Part shown: piece after piece, positions 45,598 to 53,566 of the stretch
How the letters are laid out: the number at the start of each line of letters is the position of its first letter
Position numbering within the stretch: the stretch's first letter is position 1
DNA from: Anoxybacteroides tepidamans
GTDB taxonomy: Bacteria; Bacillota; Bacilli; Bacillales; Anoxybacillaceae
NCBI RefSeq assembly: GCF_014201465.1
Contig: NZ_JACHEP010000005.1
Span: 62,001-126,000, forward strand
DNA length: 64,000 bases
Direction: 5' to 3'
The notes under the pieces: model-generated
Seen by the model: the letters and a program-made list of their open reading frames with translations, nothing else
Told to the model about the DNA's origin: nothing
The model's database searches: none
Program-made: the position numbers and the translations under genes

Positions 45598-46596
45598 ATG
45601 GATACAGTATTGATACTTACAGTTTTAGTAGTTATTTTTGCGTTAGCGTTTGACTTTATTAACGGTTTCCACGACACAGCGAACGCGATTGCAACATCTG
45701 TTTCAACAAGAGCGTTAACCCCACGCCAAGCGATTATTTTGGCTGCGACGATGAACTTGCTCGGGGCGTTAACATTTACCGGTGTAGCAAAAACGATTAC
45801 GAAAGACATTGTCGACCCATTTGCATTAGAAAACGGATCGGTTGTCATTTTAGCGGCGTTAATAGCGGCGATTGTTTGGAACATAATTACATGGTATTAT
45901 GGCATTCCGAGCAGCTCGTCTCATGCGCTTATTGGCTCGGTCGCCGGAACTGCCGTTTCAGCTGGTGGGTTTAACATTTTGAATTATGCAGGGTTCTTAA
46001 AAATTTTACAATCATTGATTATTTCTCCGTTCCTTGCCTTCGGGGTAGGATTCGTGATTATGAGCTTGTTTCGATTGATGTTTAAAAATGCAAACCTTTC
46101 CAAAACAACGAAAGGATTTCGGTTGTTCCAAGTATTTACGGCAGCTATGCAAGCCTATACGCATGGAACGAATGATGCGCAAAAAGCGATGGGAATTATT
46201 ACAATGGCTTTAATCGCTGGGAATTATCATACTTCCACAGAAATCCCAGAGTGGGTGCGCATTTCGGCGGCGGTGGCGATGGGACTTGGTACTTCTGTCG
46301 GCGGTTGGAAAATTATTAAAACAGTCGGCGGAAAAATTATGAAAATCCGCCCGGTCAACGGAGCGGCAGCTGATTTGTCTTCTGCGCTTGTTATTTTTGC
46401 GGCTACAACGTTCTATTTACCAGTTAGTACTACTCACGTCGCTTCATCTTCTGTCATGGGAGTCGGTGCAGCACAGCGCATCAAAGGTGTTAAATGGGAT
46501 GTTGCCCGGCGCATTGTCATCACATGGATTGTGACATTGCCGGTTTCTGCACTGATCGCGGGATTTGTGTACCAATTATTTAAACTATTTATGTAA
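45598..46596 (+). CDS. pit: Inorganic phosphate transporter, PiT family
   Basis: A 332-residue membrane protein with about ten transmembrane helices in two inverted PHO4 repeats: FDFINGFHDTANAIATSVSTRAL at the start and YTHGTNDAQKAMGI in the second half. It imports metal-phosphate with protons as low-affinity phosphate uptake. It follows AAAGGAG and the DUF47 gene in one operon. Confidence 0.93.
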   Translation: MDTVLILTVLVVIFALAFDFINGFHDTANAIATSVSTRALTPRQAIILAATMNLLGALTFTGVAKTITKDIVDPFALENGSVVILAALIAAIVWNIITWYYGIPSSSSHALIGSVAGTAVSAGGFNILNYAGFLKILQSLIISPFLAFGVGFVIMSLFRLMFKNANLSKTTKGFRLFQVFTAAMQAYTHGTNDAQKAMGIITMALIAGNYHTSTEIPEWVRISAAVAMGLGTSVGGWKIIKTVGGKIMKIRPVNGAAADLSSALVIFAATTFYLPVSTTHVASSSVMGVGAAQRIKGVKWDVARRIVITWIVTLPVSALIAGFVYQLFKLFM

Positions 46597-46627
46597 AAAG
46601 TGCATGCGAAAAGCATGCACTTTTTTA
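46594..46627. terminator. Bidirectional terminator between pit and bioY
   Basis: AAAAAGTGCATGC / GCATGCACTTTTTT perfect stem with A- and T-runs, between convergent genes. Confidence 0.92.
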
Positions 46628-47218
46628 CGCTACATAGCGATTAAAGGCAGTGAACTTACGGATCGTTGCGTAAAAACGTGGCGAAATAATGCCGGCAATG
46701 ATCGATAAAATCACGTCTTTTGGTAGCGGAACGAGCATCCAGCTCCATGCTATGCTATAAGAAAATCCTTTAGGTGCTTCCGCCCAATATTTATAAGCGA
46801 AATACATCCAATTTGTACCGACAACATAGTTAATAACCATTCCGACTAACGCTGCCGCAATGAAGCGAGCGATCGAAGGCTGTTCACCGCCCTTTTCAAT
46901 GATCCATCCTGTTACATAAGCCGCTAAAATGAAGGAAAAAATAAAGCCGAACGTCGGACCGGCAATCATGCCAAACCCACCGGAAAACTTAGCAAAAACA
47001 GGCGCACCGAAAAGACCGACTAGCATGTATACGACCATCGAAAGCGCACCAAGGCGGCGTCCTAAAATTGCCCCCGCTAAGACGCAGAAAAATGTTTGCA
47101 ACGTAATCGGCACGCCGCCAACGACTAAAAACGGCGCCCACGAAGTAATGTTGGCACCAATCGCCATGAGCGCAGCAAACATGCCGACGAGCGTAATGTC
47201 AAGCGCACGCAATCGCAT
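46625..47218 (-). CDS. bioY: Biotin transporter substrate-binding subunit BioY
   Basis: S-component of an ECF biotin transporter, 197 residues with six transmembrane helices. The family motif is seen in GGVPITLQTFFCVLAGAILGRRLGALS and AGPTFGFIFSFILAAYVTG. The energising ECF module (EcfAA'T) is encoded elsewhere. Promoter on the minus strand with a possible BirA half-site; see the regulatory entry. Confidence 0.93.
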   Translation of the reverse strand: MRLRALDITLVGMFAALMAIGANITSWAPFLVVGGVPITLQTFFCVLAGAILGRRLGALSMVVYMLVGLFGAPVFAKFSGGFGMIAGPTFGFIFSFILAAYVTGWIIEKGGEQPSIARFIAAALVGMVINYVVGTNWMYFAYKYWAEAPKGFSYSIAWSWMLVPLPKDVILSIIAGIISPRFYATIRKFTAFNRYVA

Positions 47219-47240
47219 ATGTAAACCTCCTTTTTTTTAT

Positions 47241-47279
47241 GGTTAACAGAATCGTACCGAACAACGTGTTCAATGTCAA
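47241..47279 (-). promoter_or_regulatory. bioY promoter with GTTAAC site
   Basis: On the minus strand TTGACA (47274-47279), 17 bp, TACGAT (47251-47256). The HpaI-type GTTAAC (47242-47247) and a TTGAACAC half-like sequence flank the start region. BirA operators are GTTAAC-containing inverted repeats with 14-15 bp centres; here the match is only partial. Confidence 0.55.
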
Positions 47280-47353
47280 TGATGTTTTTGCATATTTTCC
47301 CTACTTATCAGGAAAAATAAACGACGTATAGCGTTGAGAAAGGAGGAATCGGA

Positions 47354-47500
47354 ATGGAACGAGAGAACAAAGCAAATGAAATCGAACGTGCCAACCAAAT
47401 GGGGGCAAAGGAAGATTTTGTGCATGTGAGCGAGCGCAAAGAAAGGGATGATTTACGCAATGCAAGGGAAGTAGGATTGAAGCAATTTCATCAAGAATAA
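47354..47500 (+). CDS. Small hydrophilic protein (48 aa)
   Basis: A 48-residue highly charged protein (MERENKANEIERANQM.. at the start) without membrane segments. The very good ribosome site AAAGGAGG, 8 nt before ATG, and clean stop followed by a hairpin support it as a real gene. Small, charged, Asn/Gln/Glu-rich composition recalls minor spore proteins, but no family is recognised. Confidence 0.6.
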   Translation: MERENKANEIERANQMGAKEDFVHVSERKERDDLRNAREVGLKQFHQE

Positions 47501-47523
47501 GCTGTTTGGCGTACCAAACAGCT
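47500..47523. terminator. Hairpin between two convergent small genes
   Basis: Perfect 10-bp stem AGCTGTTTGG / CCAAACAGCT with loop CGTA, spanning the stop codons of both genes. There is no strong T-run on either side except TTTT on the minus strand before it. Confidence 0.5.
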
Positions 47524-47869
47524 AAAAGATGTTCCAACGAAGTCCAATTACTAATTGACAACATCCTGCGGCAGCAGACGACGGTGACAACGTCAAGCGG
47601 ATGCCGTCCGGATTGAAATAAATATCGACTTTTGAACGGATACCTAACGATTGGATCATTTGCTGTACTTGTTTCGTTTTTCCTTCTTGGGCGAGCGACA
47701 TGATGTTTGCGGAAAACGATTTAGATTGGGCGAATTTCGCTAAAATGATGCTCGCGTCTTTCATAAGCAGCTGTGCGGTTGTAGCCGATTGGCTAAATAA
47801 TGCCGGATCGACCGGCGGATATTGGCGAATGTAGTACGGTGTATGGAATACGGGAAGAATGCCGTACAT
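47522..47869 (-). CDS. Conserved hypothetical protein
   Basis: A 115-residue soluble protein with a PPVDPALFSQSA N-terminal segment, a helical middle (LLMKDASIILAKFAQSKSFS), and a CCQLVIGLRW C-terminus. I do not recognise a named family. The start at 47869 is 10 nt after AAGGAG; an upstream ATG at 47878 is too close to that site. No signal peptide. Confidence 0.6.
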   Translation of the reverse strand: MYGILPVFHTPYYIRQYPPVDPALFSQSATTAQLLMKDASIILAKFAQSKSFSANIMSLAQEGKTKQVQQMIQSLGIRSKVDIYFNPDGIRLTLSPSSAAAGCCQLVIGLRWNIF

Positions 47870-47920
47870 TTTTTCCATCACTCCTTGTGAACAGTTTTTT
47901 ATCACTATATGTAAAAAAAC

Positions 47921-47961
47921 AAAAAGAGCGAGCAGGAATTTTTTCCACTCACTCTTTTTTT
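47921..47961. terminator. Terminator-like hairpin after the ArsB/NhaD gene
   Basis: AAAAAGAG-GAG / CTC-CTCTTTTTT imperfect stem with A- and T-runs, suited to both directions. Confidence 0.6.
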
Positions 47962-47963
47962 CG

Positions 47964-49292
47964 TTACATTAGATAACGGAAAAATAAATAGAAATGTGAC
48001 AGCAATAAAGCGACCAAAGTTAACGGTGCCCCGATTTTTAAGAAGTCGATGTAGCTGAATGCGTGACCTTCACGCGACGCAAGGCCAGCCACAATGACGT
48101 TCGCGGAAGCACCGATCAATGTTCCGTTGCCGCCTAAACACGCTCCAAGCGCCAACGCCCACCATAACACGTCGATTTGTGGCGAATCAGGCGATAATCC
48201 CATGCCGACTGCCATATCTTTAATGAGCGGGATCATCGTCGCGACAAACGGAATATTGTCAATCGTCGCTGAAGCAATGCCAGACACCCAAAGGATGAAA
48301 TACGAAGCGACCGAAATATCGCCGCCTGTGACATCGAGCGCTTTTTCCGCCAAGCTTTTAATGAGTCCGATATCAACAAGCCCGCCGACTAACGTAAATA
48401 AGCCGGCAAAAAAGAAAATTGTCACCCATTCGACCGACGCGAACACATCTTCAATTTCATGCTCATGTACACCGATGACCATAAGAATCGTCGCTCCAGT
48501 CATTGCAATGACAGCAGCATCGACATGAATGACGGAGTGGAGAATGAATCCTAAAATCGTTAAGATCAATACCGACACCGATTTTTTCAACAAGAGGGGA
48601 TCTTTAATGTAGTCCCTTTCATTGAGGTTCATCAGCTGCTCGATCAGTTTTGGATCGGATTTTAATTGTCGCCGGTAAAGAAATGCAAGAATCATAACGG
48701 TCACGATCATGATGATAAGTACAATCGGTGTTAGATTGATTAAAAAATCGTTAAAATCTAGATGTTTGTTCGCTGATCCGATCATAATGTTTGGCGGGTC
48801 GCCGATTAATGTCGCTGTTCCTCCGATATTGGAAAACAGGACTTCGGAAATTAAATAAGGTACAGGATTGACATGCAAAATACGGGTAATCGAAAACGTA
48901 ACCGGAACAATTAATAGCACGGTTGTTACGTTATCGAGAAAGGCGGACAACACTGCTGTTAACAAAGACAAAATGATTAAAATGCGCAGCGGCTGCCCTT
49001 TGGCCAATTTGGCCGCTTTAATGGCTACATATTGGAAAAATCCTGATTTGCTTGTGATGCTGACAAGAATCATCATGCCAATCAGAAGCGTAATCGTTCC
49101 CCATTCAATGTGTTGAGTAAACGCTTTTTGCAAATCGACGATGCCGAAAATGACCATGCCTGCAGCCCCAAGCAAGGCGATCACTGCACGATTGATTTTT
49201 TCAGAAATAATAATCGCATATGTTCCTAAAAAGATGGCGATCGCTAAATAATATTGCATATTTGATACTTCTGTTGTTACTGTTTCATGCAA
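47964..49292 (-). CDS. ArsB/NhaD family ion transporter
   Basis: A 442-residue membrane protein of the ion transporter superfamily (ArsB/NhaD/P-protein), about 11-12 transmembrane helices. Conserved segments with an acidic residue pair are AFLDNVTTVLLIVPVTF and SATIDNIPFVATMIPLIKDM, plus SNIGGTATLIGDPPNIMIG. Possible substrates are arsenite, Na+/H+ or di-carboxylates; not determinable here. It begins 14 nt after the stop of the upstream gene ending at 49307, so the two form an operon. Confidence 0.85.
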   Translation of the reverse strand: MHETVTTEVSNMQYYLAIAIFLGTYAIIISEKINRAVIALLGAAGMVIFGIVDLQKAFTQHIEWGTITLLIGMMILVSITSKSGFFQYVAIKAAKLAKGQPLRILIILSLLTAVLSAFLDNVTTVLLIVPVTFSITRILHVNPVPYLISEVLFSNIGGTATLIGDPPNIMIGSANKHLDFNDFLINLTPIVLIIMIVTVMILAFLYRRQLKSDPKLIEQLMNLNERDYIKDPLLLKKSVSVLILTILGFILHSVIHVDAAVIAMTGATILMVIGVHEHEIEDVFASVEWVTIFFFAGLFTLVGGLVDIGLIKSLAEKALDVTGGDISVASYFILWVSGIASATIDNIPFVATMIPLIKDMAVGMGLSPDSPQIDVLWWALALGACLGGNGTLIGASANVIVAGLASREGHAFSYIDFLKIGAPLTLVALLLSHFYLFFRYLM

Positions 49293-49306
49293 CGGTCTTC
49301 ACTCCT

Positions 49307-49729
49307 TTATTGAATTGTTTTGCTGCAAGAAGGGCAATGTAACTGCGGCGGATTTTGAAGTCCTCTTATGTAAAATGCGAACTGGCAATCCGGACAAGTA
49401 AACTCCGTTAACCGGTCGATAAACAATTTATTTGATGCACGTTGCGGAATTGTTGTATCGACGATTTCAACGTGGATATTTTCCCGCGAATCGTCTTCCG
49501 CGATAACGAGCCCTTCCGCGTCTTCTTTTATTCGCCAACCTTGGCCAATTAAATGTTGCTGCAGTTGGCTATGTGAAGAATGCTGAAGCATTTCCTCAGC
49601 TAGTTTCATATATTGCTCGTTTGTTAATGAAGCAAACGGTACGCCGGTTTTTTTCTTTTCCCAAAACGCTTTCAATTGTTCCTCGGTGAAAACGAATGTT
49701 ACAATTTTATGAATAATTACGTTTTTCAA
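49307..49729 (-). CDS. Conserved protein with C-terminal zinc ribbon
   Basis: A 140-residue cytoplasmic protein with a C-terminal zinc ribbon (CPDC..CPSC) and no other recognised domain. It precedes the ArsB/NhaD gene by 14 nt and is likely cotranscribed. TTG start at 49729 after GAGGGGGA. Function unknown. Confidence 0.7.
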   Translation of the reverse strand: MKNVIIHKIVTFVFTEEQLKAFWEKKKTGVPFASLTNEQYMKLAEEMLQHSSHSQLQQHLIGQGWRIKEDAEGLVIAEDDSRENIHVEIVDTTIPQRASNKLFIDRLTEFTCPDCQFAFYIRGLQNPPQLHCPSCSKTIQ

Positions 49730-49744
49730 TCAAAATCCCCCTCG

Positions 49745-49772
49745 TTGACAGTTTGTTCATAAAATTTATTAT
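49745..49772 (+). promoter_or_regulatory. Possible distal promoter for kapD
   Basis: TTGACA (49745-49750), 16 bp, TATTAT (49767-49772). A second, closer candidate is the extended -10 TGA-TATAAT at 49873-49881. Confidence 0.5.
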
Positions 49773-49872
49773 ATCGTCTTTATCATTTGTACTCAAAAAG
49801 ATTTTTGCCGACATATACCGCCGCCTTTTTTTAATATTTTCTGAAAAAAGTAAGTAAAATGATGGAATTTCA

Positions 49873-49881
49873 TGATATAAT
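49873..49881 (+). promoter_or_regulatory. Extended -10 promoter of kapD
   Basis: TGA-TATAAT lies 62 nt upstream of the kapD start, with no clear -35. Confidence 0.5.
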
Positions 49882-49943
49882 GAAAGTACTAGCACTGGCC
49901 GAAATACAAGATGAAAAAAAGTGAAAAGAAAGGAGGGATCGTC

Positions 49944-50567
49944 GTGCAAGGAAAAGATCATCCGTATTTGTTTCTTGATTTTGAATTTACGATGCCTGAA
50001 AACAAAACAAAGCCGAGCGGTTTTTTTCCGGAAATTATTGAAGTCGGTATCGTATCGGTCATCAATGATCAAGTATGCGACCAATTTTCCGCGTACGTTA
50101 AACCGACTCACTTCCCGATTTTAACGGAACGATGTAAGTCATTTTTGAACATTACACAAGAACAAATCGATCAAGGAATTTCGTTTACAGAGCTGATTCG
50201 TTGGTTAAAAGAATACGATCGATTGCGACCGACCGTGATCACATGGGGAAGCATGGACATGAAAGTGTTGCGGCATAATTGTTTACAGTCTAATCTTCCG
50301 TTTCCATTTACAGGTGAGCATCGTGATTTAGCGATGGAATATAAAATGTTTTTCGGGGAACGAAATCAACCGGGGCTGCGTAAAGCTGTTCAAGAATATG
50401 GAAAAGAGGGGGTCGGAAAGCCGCATTGTGCACTCGATGATGCATTTACAACATACAATATTTTTAAACTTGTGGAGAAAGATAAAAAGTATTTATCCAA
50501 ACCGGAGCAGCCGACGATCGGTGAGCGAGTCGATTTTAGCCAACTGTTGAAAAAATTTGCATTATAG
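49944..50567 (+). CDS. kapD: 3'-5' exonuclease-domain protein KapD
   Basis: A 207-residue DEDDh-type exonuclease-fold protein. The first acidic pair is in LFLDFEFTMP, the middle Asp in TWGSMDMKVL, and the last motif in HCALDDAFTTYNIFKL. In B. subtilis KapD is described as an inhibitor of the KinA route to sporulation, and family members act on RNA. GTG at 49944 after AAAGGAGG. Confidence 0.88.
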   Translation: MQGKDHPYLFLDFEFTMPENKTKPSGFFPEIIEVGIVSVINDQVCDQFSAYVKPTHFPILTERCKSFLNITQEQIDQGISFTELIRWLKEYDRLRPTVITWGSMDMKVLRHNCLQSNLPFPFTGEHRDLAMEYKMFFGERNQPGLRKAVQEYGKEGVGKPHCALDDAFTTYNIFKLVEKDKKYLSKPEQPTIGERVDFSQLLKKFAL

Positions 50568-50568
50568 C

Positions 50569-50608
50569 TAGCCAAGTCACGCTGTTTAGTGGTTTGGCTT
50601 ATTTGTTT
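50569..50608 (+). terminator. Terminator after kapD
   Basis: TAGCCAA..CAC / GTG..TTGGCT stem followed by TATTTGTTTTT. Confidence 0.7.
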
Positions 50609-50609
50609 T

Positions 50610-50618
50610 TGCTATAAT
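50610..50618 (+). promoter_or_regulatory. Extended -10 promoter
   Basis: TGC-TATAAT, 42 nt before the small membrane-protein gene at 50660. Confidence 0.55.
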
Positions 50619-50659
50619 AAATAGGTAAATATTTTTAAAGGTGAGAGGTTGACGAAGCG

Positions 50660-50866
50660 ATGATTCATTATATATTGAATTTATTTCTATATTTTCCGGA
50701 AGATAAAAGAGAATATATTCCTGCCGCAATTACGAGTACGCTTTTTTTAATTGCCGCCATTTTGACGATGCGTCTCATTATAAAAATTTCGAAACGTCAA
50801 GAAGAAAAAGCGAAACAGTTTGAAGAGCAGCTGCGGAAAGAAAACATTATTCAAGATGAACAATAG
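50660..50866 (+). CDS. Small membrane protein
   Basis: A 68-residue protein with one transmembrane helix (about residues 22-41, AAITSTLFLIAAILTMRLII) and a charged, coiled-coil-like C-terminal tail. No family is recognised. It lies between kapD and sodC. The ATG is preceded by GAGAGG at a 9-nt distance. Confidence 0.6.
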   Translation: MIHYILNLFLYFPEDKREYIPAAITSTLFLIAAILTMRLIIKISKRQEEKAKQFEEQLRKENIIQDEQ

Positions 50867-50927
50867 CCGTTTGAATGCCTCCCTTTCTGGCGATACTGGA
50901 TAAAAAAGTGTTGCGGAAGGGGATTTT

Positions 50928-51443
50928 ATGTTTAGACGAATTGGTGTATTGCTTACGACAGTTGCGCTTGTCAGCGGCTGTAAAGAATCGAATCCGACTG
51001 AAATAAATGTCAAAATGATCAATAGCGCTGGTGATGTGCTAGGGACGGCAAAACTGTCGGAGCAGCCAAAAGGGGTTAAAATTGCGTTAGATTTGGAGGG
51101 GTTGCCGCCGGGAGAACATGCAATTCATATTCATGAAAAAGCAAGCTGTAAAAAACCGGACTTTCAATCGGCAGGAAGCCATTATAATCCTGATCAGAAA
51201 AAGCATGGTTTGCTACATCCGGAAGGTGCACACGCCGGCGATTTGCCCAATATTATTGTCAAAGAAGACGGAACAGCCAAAGCAGAGCTTACCGCTCCAC
51301 AAGTGACGTTAAAAGAAGGGAAGGGAACGTTGTTGACAAAAGAAGGCACCGCTCTAGTGATTCATGCAGGCAAGGACGACGGAATGACGCAGCCGGCAGG
51401 CGATGCTGGAGAGCGCATTGCATGCGGGGAGATTAAACGATAA
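50928..51443 (+). CDS. sodC: Cu/Zn superoxide dismutase lipoprotein
   Basis: A 171-residue lipoprotein with lipobox VSGC (Cys18), so it is anchored outside the cytoplasmic membrane. All metal ligands of the Cu/Zn SOD family are present: H67, H69, H85, H93, H102, D105 and H146; the disulfide cysteines are C74 and C166. The active-site Arg is in GERIACG. This is more complete than B. subtilis YojM, which lacks a Cu ligand. ATG at 50928 after GGAAGGGG. Confidence 0.9.
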   Translation: MFRRIGVLLTTVALVSGCKESNPTEINVKMINSAGDVLGTAKLSEQPKGVKIALDLEGLPPGEHAIHIHEKASCKKPDFQSAGSHYNPDQKKHGLLHPEGAHAGDLPNIIVKEDGTAKAELTAPQVTLKEGKGTLLTKEGTALVIHAGKDDGMTQPAGDAGERIACGEIKR

Positions 51444-51475
51444 AAGAAGGCCTCTAAACGAGAGCCTTCTTTATC
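51443..51475. terminator. Terminator between sodC and patB
   Basis: AAAGAAGGC-CTC / GAG-GCCTTCTTT stem followed by TATC; convergent genes. Confidence 0.78.
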
Positions 51476-51477
51476 AT

Positions 51478-52644
51478 TTATAGTCCTTCAAAAGCAACAG
51501 CCAACCGGTTTAGTGCGTCTTCCAATGTTTTCCGTGTGCAGGCGATGTTGAGGCGAATAAAACCCCGCCCTTCTTCCCCGAATTTGCTTCCCATTTCTAC
51601 GGCAATTTTTCCTTTATGAAGAAGCAGTTGTTTAAGCTGCTGTTCCGTTATTCCGAGTTCGCGGCAATCGATCCAGACAAGATATGTCGCTTCTGGGCGG
51701 ACGGCGCGCAGCTTCTGGATGGACGTGTCGATAAATGAGCACGTCATCTCGATGTTTTTTTGTATATACATGAGGAGAGCATCGAGCCACTCGCCGCCAT
51801 GACGATAAGCAGCTTCTGCGCCAACAACCGCAAAAGTGTTTAACGTAAAAAAGCCTTGTCGCTGTTGCGCGGCATCAAATTGTTTTTTTAACGATCGGTT
51901 TGGAATGATGATGCTTGCACATTGCAAACCCGCTAAATTAAACGTTTTTGTCGGGGCGACGCATGTCACACTCATGTTAGCAAACGCCTCGTCAATGGAG
52001 GCAAACGGCGTATGTTGAAAAGGCGGCAGCGTCAAATCGGCATGAATTTCATCCGATACGACGATGACTCCCTTTTCTAGACACATTGTTCCTAACGTTG
52101 TGAGTTCTTCTTTTGTCCATACGCGTCCTCCGGGATTATGAGGGCTGCATAGCAGCAGCATTTTGGCCCCTTTCAGCTTTTCTTGCAAATCGTCCCAGTT
52201 AATTTCATACCCTTTTTCTGTGAACCGAAGCGGGCATTTGACGAGTTCGCGTCCATTTTTTTGGACAAGCTGGAACAACGGCGGGTACACAGGCGAGAAC
52301 ACGACGATGCGATCATTAGGGGACGTGAACGCTTCAATCGCTGTTGCCAGCGCCGGAACAACGCCTGTAGAAAACGACATCCAATCCGGATGGACCGTCC
52401 ATTGGTGCCGAGTTGTTAGCCACTCACTAAGCGCTTCTTTTAATGAACGGGGAATCGCTGTATAGCCGAACACTCCATGCTCGACTCGTTTGGTCATCGC
52501 TTCGATGACAGCGGGAGGTGCCTGAAAATCCATATCGGCTACCCACATCGGCAAGACATCTTTCACTCCAAAAAATCGTTCCGTTTCATCCCATTTTACT
52601 GAATAAGTATGTCTTCGTTCAATAACGTGGTCAAATGAATACAT
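51478..52644 (-). CDS. patB: MalY/PatB-type cystathionine/C-S lyase
   Basis: A 388-residue PLP fold-type I enzyme of the MalY/PatB branch. The PLP lysine is in APTKTFNLAGLQ, SDEIHADL holds the cofactor Asp, and the N-terminus LPMWVADMDF is typical of cystathionine beta-lyases of this group. PatB in B. subtilis cleaves C-S bonds of cystathionine and related thioethers. ATG at 52644. Confidence 0.9.
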   Translation of the reverse strand: MYSFDHVIERRHTYSVKWDETERFFGVKDVLPMWVADMDFQAPPAVIEAMTKRVEHGVFGYTAIPRSLKEALSEWLTTRHQWTVHPDWMSFSTGVVPALATAIEAFTSPNDRIVVFSPVYPPLFQLVQKNGRELVKCPLRFTEKGYEINWDDLQEKLKGAKMLLLCSPHNPGGRVWTKEELTTLGTMCLEKGVIVVSDEIHADLTLPPFQHTPFASIDEAFANMSVTCVAPTKTFNLAGLQCASIIIPNRSLKKQFDAAQQRQGFFTLNTFAVVGAEAAYRHGGEWLDALLMYIQKNIEMTCSFIDTSIQKLRAVRPEATYLVWIDCRELGITEQQLKQLLLHKGKIAVEMGSKFGEEGRGFIRLNIACTRKTLEDALNRLAVAFEGL

Positions 52645-52726
52645 CGTGAGTCTCCTTTCTTTATTTTGTTCAACGCGATCGCTTATAATTTTGCCATATT
52701 CTCTTTAAGGAAAGGGAGGAATTGCA

Positions 52727-52987
52727 ATGGATATGACAAAAACGAACGGAACATTGCTTGAGACGGTTCAACGTTGGGATCCGTTTCGCTATGGCGCGGA
52801 TGCCTATGAGACAGAAGCGGTTGACGTTGTGCAAGCGGTTCATGAATATGACGATATGGATCGGCTAGCTGAAAAAATTCAAGCTATTTATGAATTCTCT
52901 TTCGAAGAGGTGATTCCTCTTGATGAATGTAGGAAATTGGCCGATTCGTTATTAATGATCAAGCATGAAGAGGGATGCGCATTATAA
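52727..52987 (+). CDS. yugE: YugE-like protein (DUF1871)
   Basis: An 86-residue acidic helical protein at the position of B. subtilis yugE, family DUF1871. No function is known. Start after GGGAGG. TATAAT lies at 52684-52689 without a clear -35. Confidence 0.72.
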   Translation: MDMTKTNGTLLETVQRWDPFRYGADAYETEAVDVVQAVHEYDDMDRLAEKIQAIYEFSFEEVIPLDECRKLADSLLMIKHEEGCAL

Positions 52988-53065
52988 AAAAAATGGATGA
53001 TGGGAAATTTTTTTCGTGCAAATCGATAAAAATTATGTGAAAATTCTTAATAGGGAGGGATTACG

Positions 53066-53566
53066 ATGAAATTAACGGAAAAAGAACTGGAAATCATCGA
53101 AATACTAGAGAATAATGCACGAATACCGCTCGAGACGCTAGCGAAAATGACGTCATTGACGGTAGAGGAGACAGCGGACATTTTAAGAAAATTAGAGGAA
53201 ACGAAAGTGATTGTTCAATATGCCACGATTGTGGACTGGAGAAAAGTCGATGGACATGAAGGGGTGACTGCCATGATTGACGTCAAAGTCACACCGAAGC
53301 GCGGTGTAGGATTTGATGAAGTAGCTGAACGTATTTATCGTTTTCCAGAAGTTAAATCTGTTTACTTAATGTCTGGCGCATATGATTTATCAGTCGTCAT
53401 CGAAGGACGGTCTATGTCAGAGGTGGCGCATTTTGTTTCGGAAAAACTATCCACGCTTGATTCGGTCATTTCAACGACGACACATTTTATTTTGAAAAAA
53501 TATAAACATGATGGCACCGTGTTTGACCAAGGAGAACAAGATCGCCGCATCGTGGTGGCACCATGA
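53066..53566 (+). CDS. alaR: Lrp/AsnC-family regulator AlaR
   Basis: A 166-residue feast/famine regulator. The N-terminal HTH covers about residues 4-50, followed by the RAM (ligand-sensing) domain with GVTAMIDVKVTP and VYLMSGAYDLSVVIEG. It overlaps the alaT start by 4 nt. In B. subtilis AlaR activates alaT and is thought to respond to alanine; the same is likely here. ATG at 53066 after AGGGAGGG. Confidence 0.9.
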   Translation: MKLTEKELEIIEILENNARIPLETLAKMTSLTVEETADILRKLEETKVIVQYATIVDWRKVDGHEGVTAMIDVKVTPKRGVGFDEVAERIYRFPEVKSVYLMSGAYDLSVVIEGRSMSEVAHFVSEKLSTLDSVISTTTHFILKKYKHDGTVFDQGEQDRRIVVAP

